This document shows, in pieces, positions 36,585-47,283 of a stretch of DNA of 64,000 bases. The stretch is from Volvox africanus (Eukaryota; Chlorophyta; Chlorophyceae; Chlamydomonadales; Volvocaceae): NCBI GenBank assembly GCA_030268105.1, contig BSDZ01000032.1:186001-250000 (forward strand), given 5' to 3'. Under the pieces are notes generated by a model. It did no database searches. It was not told where the DNA came from and saw only the letters and a list, made by a program, of their open reading frames with translations. The number at the start of each line of letters is the position of its first letter. Positions within the stretch are counted from its first letter, which is position 1. Position numbers and translations under genes: made by a program.

Positions 36585-38106
36585 GACGCTCAAGAGCCTG
36601 TGCGCCAACCGCGTCAACCTCTGTGCGGGGACGCCATTTGAGTTTCCGGCAGCAGCAGCAGCAGCAGCGACAACAACAAAAACTGGCCCAACAGGGTCCA
36701 CGCCGATGATGACGGGTGGATCTGGGGTTCACCGGAAGGGCACCTGCTCCGTGGCCACACAGACAGAGGGGTGGATGATGCCACCCCTTACCCAGGGGCC
36801 GTCTCGGGAAGATCTAACAGCCTCCGACACACCGTCAGATGCCAGAACGAGCGGCGATGGCAACATTGGCTTACGTAGTGGCAGCGCGAGGGGCAACGGC
36901 TTTGGTGGAGACGGGAGCAGACTGCGCGGTAAGGTCAACAATTACGCGATTGCGCCGTCCCTGTTGCGTATGTGGCTGGCAGACTGCAACTTTGAAGGCG
37001 CCCGACCGGAGGAGATGGCGGCCGCACTGCCGGCGTTGCAGACTCTCGTCATACGGCATGTCAGCAAGCAGGAAGACCTGCCATTGCAGCTCATTAAGGC
37101 GCTACATTTACTGAAGGTGAGATAGGGGCTCCGATGGTCAAGCGAAAATCGTTAGAACGAAATATCCGACTCCTGACCACACAAAGCCATGGAAGGTAAA
37201 GGGGCGGGTAGAGGGACAGGGACAAGCTTAGGGCTTGGGGTATTAGTAAATGCCACCTAGGGCAACGCGCCTGCTTCCGGATTGATGTCCCTGTACCGAC
37301 TGGAACAATAAATCAACTGGGCTGACGTTCATATATTTGGCAGTATATGAGGGTTTTCGTTATGCCCAGCTCCGTATGAGATTGCGTTTAGGCCTTTGTG
37401 TGTTGAGAGGCAGCGTGCCACTGTCCAAAATCAGAACTGCACCCCAAAGCACCATGAGCCCTTCTTCCTTCTGATACTATAGTACAAATCTCCACTGCGT
37501 GAGTTTGGATCCTGCCGTCGCTTGCAACTTCACTTCCTCTACACAGCTGATGCCCGACGTGATAGCCCCGGAGAGCGATCGGTCACTGGCGCTGCACGAA
37601 TCTCTCTGGTGGTGGCGATGGTTGCAGAAGGAGGATTGACCCGCTTACGCAGTTTGTGGCTTCCGGACTGGGCGGCGCCCCCTCATCAGCTGGTCCAGTG
37701 GCAGATGCAGATCGCACAGGTAAGCTTCCTCAGCAGGTCCGCGATTGCCTCGACCATTTAGCCGATCTCGCCATCCACAGGCGATACCGTGTGTATAGTG
37801 TGTAAAATTCATTCGGCTTCTCAAGTCGTATAATAGTTAATGCCTGTAAAGGCCATGGCATGGATCTCAGTTCTCAGGCGTCGTAGCACCGTATTTCACC
37901 TCCTGGGTTCCGCCAGCCTACCGTCAGTGGCCATGCCCTCTTTACTGACACATGCACTCCACTCATACCGATCGCAGATGGCCCCACTGGTGGCGCTCCG
38001 TATGGTTGACCACCACTACTTCTGGCGGCTGCCGGCACCCGTTGGTTGTCCGGAGGTGCAGGACAGACTGCAGTGGTGGGGCTTTGATGCCTGGAACGTG
38101 CTGTGA
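36585..38106 (+). CDS. C-terminal exons of a leucine-rich-repeat-like protein
   Basis: Three exons are supported. Exon 36585-37116 follows the array, enters in phase 2 (AG+G, Arg) and leaves in phase 0. It codes a poly-Ala/Thr stretch from a GCA triplet run near 36650-36669, a low-complexity Gly/Ser linker, then an LRR-like part (LLRMWLADCNFEG, LPALQTLVIRHVS). Exon 37547-37719 reads LTRLRSLWLPDW in its protein-like frame. Exon 37978-38106 gives 42 residues and the stop. The 37719/37978 join is phase 0 and clean. The 37116/37547 join is not: phase 0 meets an exon that needs phase 1, and direct joining runs to a stop after about 30 codons. An unseen small exon, an alternative site or a broken gene could explain this. 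The LRR assignment rests on spacing of Leu residues only. The upstream start may lie in or beyond the arrays. Confidence 0.55.
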
Positions 38107-41100
38107 CCTGTGCGGATTGGCAGGTGAAAGGAGCGAAGATGCCAGCGACCGGACCACTCTGACTCACTTGTTTGCCTCAGTCCCAGCTGAGATTGCTGAA
38201 TGCTGTGCCGTGCTCAATGCTGGTAGAGTGAGGACATAAATCATGGCTTCTGCCCTTCTATGCGATGTTGGTTTGTATTGCGTTGTATATATTTGGACGT
38301 GCGTCGAGGAATGCCGCAAGATGGGAGGTGCGGGGTTGGAAGTTGTATCCATAACTGCCCGTAGGTGCGCCGTGTCGTCGTGTTGAGCCTCGAGGCTCGA
38401 TAAATGCTGCAGATGCCTTGGAGGGAGGGTATTGGTGAATATAGGGTGTTGCCGCATGCGCTCCGTTAATTGACTGATGTTGATATACCACATCATGTGA
38501 TGTAGCCTTATGTGCCGTCCCACTTCTTAATGTTTGAGAAGCGAGTTTTAGCCGAAGTTTAAGGGACAAAGATGTCAAAGATCTGACCGCTAGCCTGGAT
38601 GTGGGGAGGGGACTTGGATGAGCGCAAAGTGGCACCGACGCGGCAATCCAACGGCTTGCATGTTCGACCTGGTTGACCAACGCATTCACGGTCCATGCTT
38701 GACCTGTACCGGGTGCGGCGGTATCCCCCACACGACTACACAAGGATAACAAATGGCGCACGTGTGAAAGCATGAGTGCGTTACACATCATTGTGAGTAC
38801 AGCATCAGGGATACTTCCCACATTAGCAACTATACCCGCTTTCATCGCACCGACGGCTCCACCATCCAGTGCCATGCACTACCGTGTGTCCCACATGCCT
38901 CGTGCCCAACACAAGCCTTAAGAACGGCACCTGGTCCCCGTCCGCCGGGATATGCCCGTTTGCCAGTGGTCGGTGAAGGTGCGACAAACACCGCACCCCA
39001 CAACCACGGTATCACCCTGAACAGGATGGACGGAATACTGGGAATGAAGCCTTCCAGGCTACCCATATCTGCAGCTAAGAGACCTAGGCCTCATTCCACG
39101 GTGGCACCAGCCATCTACCATGGCCCCATGGCCACTCTGTGTGTGCAGAATTCTATATTGCGCAGGTTATGATCAGCCAAAGACCTAACACCCTAACTCC
39201 ACCTCACATGCACCACACCACCCCTATTTGATTCACCTTCGCAAAAAGCACCGTAAGCAAATACACACAGATACAGGACTGCTCTGCTGCGGGCCTTGAC
39301 GAAACACCCTTCAACCTGGGGCAGTAGTCCCCCCGCCATCATCGCCGCAATTTCAAATCTGCCTTGATGTCAGATGGGATAGCTACGGACACGGGTCTGG
39401 GGTCGTAGGCGTTCAGAGTCGTGGCCTCGCAGGCGCATCCGGACTCGCAGCTCAGCTTGGCGGTTCCCAAGATGCGGTAGCTTTGGAGATAGGAGATCTG
39501 CGGTAACGGAGAGGGGTGGGCGGCGGATGTGCGGGGATGTGTACCCCGTATACGTAATTACCTAGCTGCAATAGAAGTCGCGTGCGTGTGTGTGTGGAAC
39601 GGTAAAAGGCAACTGTAGGGGTAAGGCAATGCAGAGCAGGGCAGAAATAAAACGGGAATTATGTCAAGTTTGGTTGAGCACACATGAAAAGCCTTTCATT
39701 AGCGCTAGCCTCGCAACGATGATGGGCTTGGATATCGCTCCATCAGATCCTTCGGGCTGCACCTGTGTGTTGACCTGTCGAGACCATGGTGCGCCAGTAC
39801 ACACACGGCCGCGAAGGAAGAAAAGTACAAATAAAATCGATAGATAGTTCGATAGACGGCACCTTCCTCGCGCGTCCGCATAATGTCCACCATCCCGCCG
39901 TCTGCCCGTCCTCGTCCCCGTTGGGGAGGGAACGATCGGGGATATCGCCATGCTATGTGTTGGTCTCGTTTGACGCGTTTTGGGTCCCTCCTTGGGTACC
40001 ACTGCTATTCACGAGTCATCGGCTTCAAATCATAATCACATTTCCGTAACCAGCAAAAGATGAAGGGAAACATTCGTGCGATATTGACTAGGGTGTGGGC
40101 TGCGCAGGAAATTTGGTTCGCCAAAAGCATAGGTTAGGTAGGGTTTGAAATGAGGCGCGAAAGGGGGGCGTCTTGCTTGAGTTGAACATGTCGCACATTT
40201 GCCGTGAAGCAGAGTGGTTAGCAATCGCCGCTCTAGCACGTGACATACTTCGGATGCAATCCCGGGTGCACACAGCAAGTTTGATACATAAAAAGCAACA
40301 AGCGACTCGAGCGCTGCATAGTGAACTCAAAAACACAATGAGTGTGAACTGCACAGCTCTCAAAAGCTATGGCTTCACCCAATCCGAGGCGGGAAGGTTA
40401 GTATTTGCAGGTGCTGGCGGGTAGGCGACGGGATTATTCCTGCCCCCGTATTACCGGCTCCGTTCTCTGCGTATTGAAGTACGTAATGCAGTATTTATAC
40501 GGTACGTATGACACAGAAATTTGTGTAGAGAGGCATCCACTGTTTCTGCTAAAAATAGTGCTGGTAATGCGACTTCTGTTACTGCTCGTTATACTGCGGG
40601 TGTAAGATGCGTGATAACCTCTCCTTGGTCTTCGCTTATCGGTGGTAGTAGTATTCCCATCATGTGGCGAAACGGGCAGCTAACAGGGGGACAAAAGATG
40701 CAGTGAGTGCACGCAGCCCATGTTAGGTAGAGGGGTTTGAGAACAGCATGGGGGCTAGGGGGGAAAATGGTGGGGCATGCGTACCTAGCCAGGGAAGGGG
40801 AAATGAAGGAACGAACGGCGGTAGATACGCACACAAGGTTAAGGTTCAGGCCGTAAACTTGATAAGTTTTACCAAAAATGTGGTTTGCAGACGGCAGTGG
40901 TGCGACAGGAATTCAGCTTTGTTGTCAGAGCTCTGCTTCTGCTGGGGCCTTAATAATTTGTCAATACTAGTCGTCCTTTTTTGACCTGTGTTAGGTTTGT
41001 AGAGTATGTCTGCTGGTCGGTAGCGCTGCAGCCCTCCCCCCCTCCCCGGGAATGCCTGGCCTCAGGAACCCGCTTCAAGCATCCAACTACCGCAAGATCA

Positions 41101-43169
41101 GTATTGCAAAAGCTGTTTTTCATCGAGATATAAAACATTTGCCAAAGAAAATTAAGCTTAGGAAACTAACTGTTAGCTGCATCATGACGCCGGATAAAGT
41201 ACTGAAAATTTGAGTACTGTAGGTTTATTACATCATTCTGGTTATGGATAAGTTTGTTGTCGACCTTTAGGACGCCTTCCTCCTCTCCGACACACCACTT
41301 TCCTCCAACCCGCACTAAACCAACCTCATCCACACATTATCGACTGCGTCAACCTGGCCTGCCCACATCCCCTAGATAGAGTACCCCATGCCTGTCGTAC
41401 AACCGCCCAACTTCCGCAGCACCCACACCCGCAGCTTACAGCAATGCTCATCCATCAACCCATCCGCGCGCCACTCGGCGCTGGAAGTTACCGCGTCTGG
41501 TCGGTCGCTGATCCTTCGATTGGCGGTTGACCTGTTGGACACGGAATATGTACTGTACCATCTGCTGCTGGTGATCGTGTTCCAGTCACCAGTGCAGGTG
41601 CGCCTTGCACAATCGCTGCAGCCATGGCATCGCCACGGCTGCGTTCACCAGCATGGGTGCCATCTGGGCTGCGTTCGACTGCATCATGGCTGCGTTCCTG
41701 CTGTACCAGCTGCTGCTGCTGACCCCGTCATCCTGAGCTGCTCGCAGAATGGCCGTAGAAAGCAGCCATGACTCGCCGTACCTGGCTCAGAGGAGAGCAG
41801 TTTATCGGTATCGGAAGTCAGGTGCAAAGCCGCTTGCGTCCACACGATAATTGTGCATAGGGCAGCAAACTGAGAACCGAGCAGGGGCTAACAGGGGTCA
41901 CCCCGTGCGGCCAGCAGTGATATGTTCGCCATGATAACCTCATGCACCTCGCGACACATATAGCTTGACTGCAATTAAGGAAAAGCCCTCACATAGTGGC
42001 AAGGACTCCCAACCTAGGGCGGACGGCTCCTGTACTGGTCTTTCACCAGTCTCTGATTTGACTGCCATACTAGCCACAGACGAGACGGGTGCTGTACCCA
42101 ACGTTGCACGACGCTCCACGGAGGACAGGAAGGCTAGACGGGAAACTGCAGAACTGGTGCGAGCTCAGCAGCAGCTCATCCCACCGTTTCCAATTCAGGG
42201 GTAATATTTCTAAACACCTCCGACCTCTACAACGCGTGCCCACAGAACCATCAAAAGAGAATAGGGTCGCAAAAACAGACAAATCCCCCAAAAACGAACA
42301 AAAAGGGCATGAACACATGAGAATCGACAGGCACAAAAGGCAAACGCTCATACAAAGCCCATGCGCTTTCCGCACTAAAGGCCAGCACAAATGAAGCGGT
42401 GGCAGCCAGCAAGAACTGAAGACGCTCCCAACCCTTGCGAAAGGCCACAAGCAACACGTTCATATAATATTTTGTCTTAGAAGTTGATCACGTGACGCTC
42501 TACTCTACTCTATTAAACTAAACTATTTGACAACACGTATACTCGCTGGTAAAATGCGTCCTCGGGTGCAGTCCGGCCCTATACAACCGACATGAAACAC
42601 AACACGAACATGGCAGCTCGAGGCAGGGGACGGCCAGCGGTTCATTTCAAAGGAGCCTGCTGATTGAATCACTCACATTGACGTTATTTCCTCCCTTTCT
42701 TCTTCTCCCCTCTCAGTGTCCAGGCACGCCCAAGCCTCTGTCCCATGATGTGTCAGCCACACATCCTCACAATGCAGCAACACAGTTCGTGCGTTCCACC
42801 CGCACAGTACAACCAGTAGCCGAGCCATACGTACGCCATGTAAGACATATGTACGCGAGTTTCCAATCCCCCATCCCCGCAAATCCCATCCGTCACAGCC
42901 GCCGTTGCCCGGGTCGATGTCCGTGAGCCGACTTGCCGCACGAGCACTCAGGCTTTACTACACCCTTTTTTCCACGTCACCAAACCAGAAGATGCTCCTC
43001 CATCAGGCCGTTGCGCTAAAAGGCTGGCGATGGCGTGCGATTGTCTTTGCACGGGACCATGTTGGTAGTGTTGAATTGCCCCTCCATCAGGCCGCTCAAC
43101 TGCTGACACCGCCTTTAGTGCCGCCGCACCACGCATGCAACGTCATGAAGATGGATGAGCCGTTTCGAC
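38107..43169. other. Long stretch without a supported gene
   Basis: I find no recognisable protein or RNA gene. The best reading frame is the minus-strand one at 38258-38875, listed separately. A plus-strand frame at 41388-41771 covers a triplet-rich segment with repeated GCTGCGTTC words and has no domain. A plus-strand frame ending at 42204 gives a short charged, Gln-rich helix-like peptide. AT-rich tracts near 41090-41260 and 42460-42540 look intergenic. Confidence 0.4.
38258..38875 (-). CDS. Unrecognised open reading frame
   Basis: A 205-codon minus-strand frame directly behind the LRR-like gene. The first 90 codons have a plausible protein composition (Ala/Val/Leu-rich, mixed charge), and the rest is Ser/Thr/His-rich. 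I recognise no domain or motif. A second minus-strand frame (38842-39066, other phase) overlaps its start and might be an upstream exon, since a CTTAG-type acceptor lies near 39078. It could equally be a chance frame. Confidence 0.2.
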   Translation of the reverse strand: MALDGGAVGAMKAGIVANVGSIPDAVLTMMCNALMLSHVRHLLSLCSRVGDTAAPGTGQAWTVNALVNQVEHASRWIAASVPLCAHPSPLPTSRLAVRSLTSLSLKLRLKLASQTLRSGTAHKATSHDVVYQHQSINGAHAATPYIHQYPPSKASAAFIEPRGSTRRHGAPTGSYGYNFQPRTSHLAAFLDARPNIYNAIQTNIA

Positions 43170-44835
43170 TCACGCCGTTGCCCGGGGCGCTTTGAGCTCC
43201 ACTTGCCCAGCATGTACGGCCCTCTGCAGGTCCACCAAAACCCCCTTTACCTGCCGTACGAATATACTCCGCGTGTAGAACGACACTGGCGGCGGCACGG
43301 GCACGGATGGCACCACTGACAGCTGATGCTCGACCTCACACCACTCTTCCCCCTCCGGATGGCTCCTGGCCGCTGAAGCGGCTGCGGAAGGGGGCGCGTG
43401 GATGGGCCTCACCGCCCACCGGCCCTCAAAATCCCTCATGAAGTTTGAGTGTACCAAACTGAACAGCAGTGTGCCGTTATCAGGGTCCTCCTGCACACCC
43501 AGCCGCACCCGAAAGGTGCCGGAAAAGGCAAGGAACTTCCACCGGCACGTCTGTAGAGCGACAAAGGGGAGGAGGGAAAAACAACGGGCGTGGTCACAGA
43601 ACCCCAGGCCCGCAGTGCGCATTCCGTATCCAAGGGAGGAAGTAAGAAGTGACGGCGAGGTAAAGGTAGGGAAGGAGCACAGGGGCATAGGCAGCACGGC
43701 GGGGCCGGCAAATGAAAAGAGGTAGCTGGATGAACTCAACCACCCCTATATCTTATCTCTCAACCATCATCCGCCCTGTTCCGCCACCCCACCGCCGCCA
43801 GCGGTTCCCGGCCCTCTCCCTTCGGTTCTTGATTAACTTGCCTTGGCACACTCGTGTCATGTCCTGCCCTCTTATTGACTCAGTCCGCCTCATGACTTCA
43901 AAATCGGCAAATTACCCCCCGCCGCACCTGCACCACCTGCAGGCCGCCCTCCGCTGATTGCGTTACCTCCGATGCGGCAATGTTTCCGAACACCCGGTGG
44001 CATCCCTCGTAGTCCGTCAGCAGTGCGAACACCCGGGGAGCGGATGCCGGCAGCAGCAGCTGGCCACGGACCTGAGCCACCGATAGAGGACCCATGGTGT
44101 GAGCGTTCGTGAGATACGAAAGCATGATAATAAAAACGACACCAAACCCAACTTCAATTTACAAAAGGGAAAATAAGGATGCAGGGGAAGATCCGGATAG
44201 AAACTGAGCGAGAGGGCGAACACCGAACAAATACCGCTTCCCGCCATTATCCCACACGCAGCGTTCGTACGAGAGCACGGGAGTACCCTAAGATGGGAGC
44301 AAGGGACCGTCTACCAAAATATGAAATAAGTGGCGTCTTTTAACTATTAGAACTGTTACAGCAGTAACGGTAACGGTAGCGTTTTGACGGCACGTTGCCG
44401 TACCGTGTATTTGCCGTCCACAAGAGATACGAAAGAAACGTCTGACCCAACTTGGCTGCTGCTGCGCGGTCCCGGCCCGGCGTTATACTCATTGTCGTCA
44501 TCATCATTACCATCATGGGCATCAATACAGGGTTTAAAGGGGTAGGGGGGCCCTGCTCCGACCGATTCCGCCAGCACTTGCTGAGTTGTCGCTGCCGGCG
44601 AAGCCCGCAAGCGGGAGACCAGCTGTTGCCGCCACAGACCAAAGGAGCTGATATTGCAGGGCAATCTGTGATCAAGTGGTCGGGGAGGGCAACTTTGGGA
44701 CCGGATGCTCCGCGAAGGCCGTGCGGCATGCATATGATGAGCAGCGAAGCGCAGGTTTCGGTCCAGTACCATCATGGCCCCTCGTTGTTGTGGGAATGGG
44801 AATCGCACAGCGATATTAATTGGGATGTGTAACAC
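43170..44835 (-). CDS. SRPBCC (START-like/polyketide cyclase-like) domain protein
   Basis: Three minus-strand exons join in phase 0: 44835-44404 (144 codons), 44071-43928 (48 codons) and 43550-43170 (126 codons plus stop), total 318 residues. Donors are GTACGG and GTGCGG; acceptors are GGCTCAG and CTCTACAG. The second exon holds the start of the domain (VRGQLLLPASAPRVFALLTD). The third continues it (CRWKFLAFSGTFRVRLGV, FMRDFEGRWAV) and ends with the usual C-terminal helix region. This layout matches plant and cyanobacterial polyketide-cyclase/dehydrase-like proteins, which bind hydrophobic ligands and in plants are often plastid-localised. The first exon is Arg/Ser/Pro-rich with an acidic Asp stretch and could be an organelle-targeting extension. 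The start codon is uncertain: Met at 44835 or at about 44775. The specific ligand cannot be inferred. Confidence 0.72.
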
Positions 44836-47259
44836 TGTTTAGTATCAACTGGGCAATAACTAACTCTTGTGTTATGCCTGGGCTTCCTCAACAGGTTTAA
44901 GGTGCAATCCGTTGATCTATACCCGCGAGTTAGACGAAAGGTCCGTTATCTACTTGACAGATCCATGCCCCTGGTTCGTGCGTAGCTGGTAGAATGCATT
45001 CTTGATCTCAACGTCATGTACGGAACTCAGAAATGCATTTCCCCGTGAGCATCTACACTTTTCTTTGCTTGTACAATGTAATGCATTCAGAGGATTAACA
45101 ACTGCTCCCCTATCTTGTCAAATCGGCCTGTTTTATAATCAATTTTGAGAACCAGGACCTCTTGGGGTGGCAGATGCCGCCATTTGTCAACTTTTAAGGC
45201 TGTTTCTGTTACATTTTAAATTGATTATCGATTGTCCCATAAAAAGATCATTATACGATGATGTCATGTGGCGACTCCGTGACAATTCTGGCTGGTTCGT
45301 TTGTGCTCTTCATGCTTTAGAAACGTGGACCTCTAACTATTCGATATATTACGGCATGGATTGTGGTCCGCTGCACACGACACCTGGTCTCAGTGTCGCA
45401 GATGAGGAATACAAGGATGCGCACACGATAGCGGAGCCCGAACTGCTGCGAACTCAAACTTCAATTGATTTTCATCACTTGTACAGCTTCAGCCTTTTAT
45501 TGCTGCATACGTAAGTTCACACTTGGACCATTTGCATGAATAGCGTTCAACCGGTTGGGTACTCGATGAACCAGTTTGTAAAGTCGGCGGAGGGGGACTT
45601 CAGCTTGGTGGAGTCCATGACGTGATCTCCCGACAGCGCCATAAGCCTGGCCCAAGCCTAGTCTAACTGACCTCTGCTGTCCTTATCCTCACATCTTTTC
45701 AGGGCGTGGGATCGATGCCTGAGAACTGAAGGTTAAACGGTATCATAGACATGCGACTGTGAATTGACCCAGAAGTGCCACGCTTATAGCCGTGAGCCGG
45801 CATGACCAGTGAACCACCTGGTTGGGTGACCCTTCTCCATTTCTTTTACGTCATGAGCCTATTATAATGTATGACGCAATGCTAACACGGTGTTTCGCTG
45901 GCACAACCCTGCGTCGTTCAATGCTTGGGCATTAGAAGTGCCGGACCACGAGCTCCGCAAGACATCTTCGTAAAACACCTCCCCCTGCACGTGCATATCT
46001 TAGATGGAAATGATTTTGGAGTGGCAAGTGGACCCAAAACGAATCATGAATGAAGACGCTGCAACTAATTGCAACTCAGTGTCCAGGTGTTGTGCCCTGA
46101 GGGGTCACAGGGACTCGAAATAGGGAAAGGAATTCGGGGGGGACGGGAACCTTGCGTGCCTAAGAGAACCGGCCGTTCAGGTCGCGCGGGCGAGGTCAGG
46201 CAAGGGTTTTAGTATCTAGCAAGGTTTGCAGGCCGACGTACCCGAACGTGCAGTAAAAGTACTATGGAACCGTCTCAAACGAAAGGACGAGGGCACAAGC
46301 TGCATCATAGATAATGTTGCAGGGTGCGTCGCCTGAGCTGGAGCGAGCAAGTTCCGGGGCCTCCTGCCTCTTACTAAGCTTAGGTATCGACCAGGTCCCT
46401 TAATGAACCCATCCGCTTTGCAAGGGAGTCTCCTGAGCTTCCTCCGATGTTACAAGACGGAAGCCCAAAAGCCTGGGTGGCTTTTAACGAACTAAAAGAC
46501 GTGAGGAGACAGAAACTGACACGTGGTCCTACGACGTCGAGACACGCCCAGTGAGTGACGAAAAAATGGAATTTCCCAGTCACTTGCGCAGAACAAAGCC
46601 ATCCTGAAGCCATAAACGTTTGTCCTTGGCGCAGACAACGCTACGGACAGTATTTCAAACAATTGAAGTCACGGCAGCTGAATTACCTCGACTCAAGATG
46701 TAATCCATGTGATTGCACCCGAGTTTTTCAGCAAAGAGACAGCCTGTTCTTCAGCTACCGAGAGACCTTCGTAACTGTCATTCAACGCACAAAAGGGCGA
46801 CGTTATAGGAAGATTGCTGGCCTGATCCGTGGGTGGTGATGAGACGCGTTTATAATCGAGCTAGCCTGCAGCCTAACACATTTCCAGGCTTAATTTTTGT
46901 CATCCCGTCGAAGATATTAGTGTCAAAGCTGTACATAGTACGGACCCTTCACATCGCTTTGTTGAGGAGAGACAGGTTACCTTTCGTTGTTGCATGAAAC
47001 AAAAATGTTCTCGACCCACAACCTTTGGCTGCAATAGTTTGAGAAATGATGCAGCGCTGCTGTTGAATACCTTCCTCTCGAGGCAATTTGCGCCGCCCGT
47101 CTGGGCTCCAAACAGCCCCCCGGCACTGCAACATATAGCAAGTGCTCGGGGGGTGGATATTATTTATCGTCGCTATCAGTACAGGCCAGCAAGGACACTC
47201 GAATTGTTCTTCGTAGGTGACGGCACCGATTTGCACTCAGTTTTTGAGTAGCTGTTATC
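44836..47259. other. Stretch without a supported gene upstream of the PP2C fusion gene
   Basis: No domain-bearing reading frame was found. A plus-strand frame at 45167-45514 (115 codons) has hydrophobic ends and no recognisable motif. The segment must contain the promoters of the minus-strand SRPBCC gene and of the plus-strand PP2C fusion gene, which are divergent, but I see no clear core promoter element. Confidence 0.4.
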
Positions 47260-47283
47260 ATGGGCTGTGCAAGCTCGAAAGAT
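47260..47283 (+). other. N-terminal acylation signal (MGCASSKD)
   Basis: Gly2 followed by Cys3 and Ser at positions 5-6 fits the N-myristoylation consensus, with Cys3 as a likely palmitoylation site. Dual acylation is known for apicomplexan PKG and for many plant signalling proteins. It would place the phosphatase on a membrane. It also supports the chosen start codon. Confidence 0.8.

Noticed and set aside
40195..40275. tRNA gene
   Set aside because: A segment with AGAGTGGTTAGC looks like a tRNA A box, but the D stem does not pair and the B-box region (GGATGCAATCC) departs from the consensus at three key positions.
44452..44832. Plus-strand coding region of 126 codons
   Set aside because: It lies opposite the first exon of the SRPBCC gene on the minus strand and has no domain.
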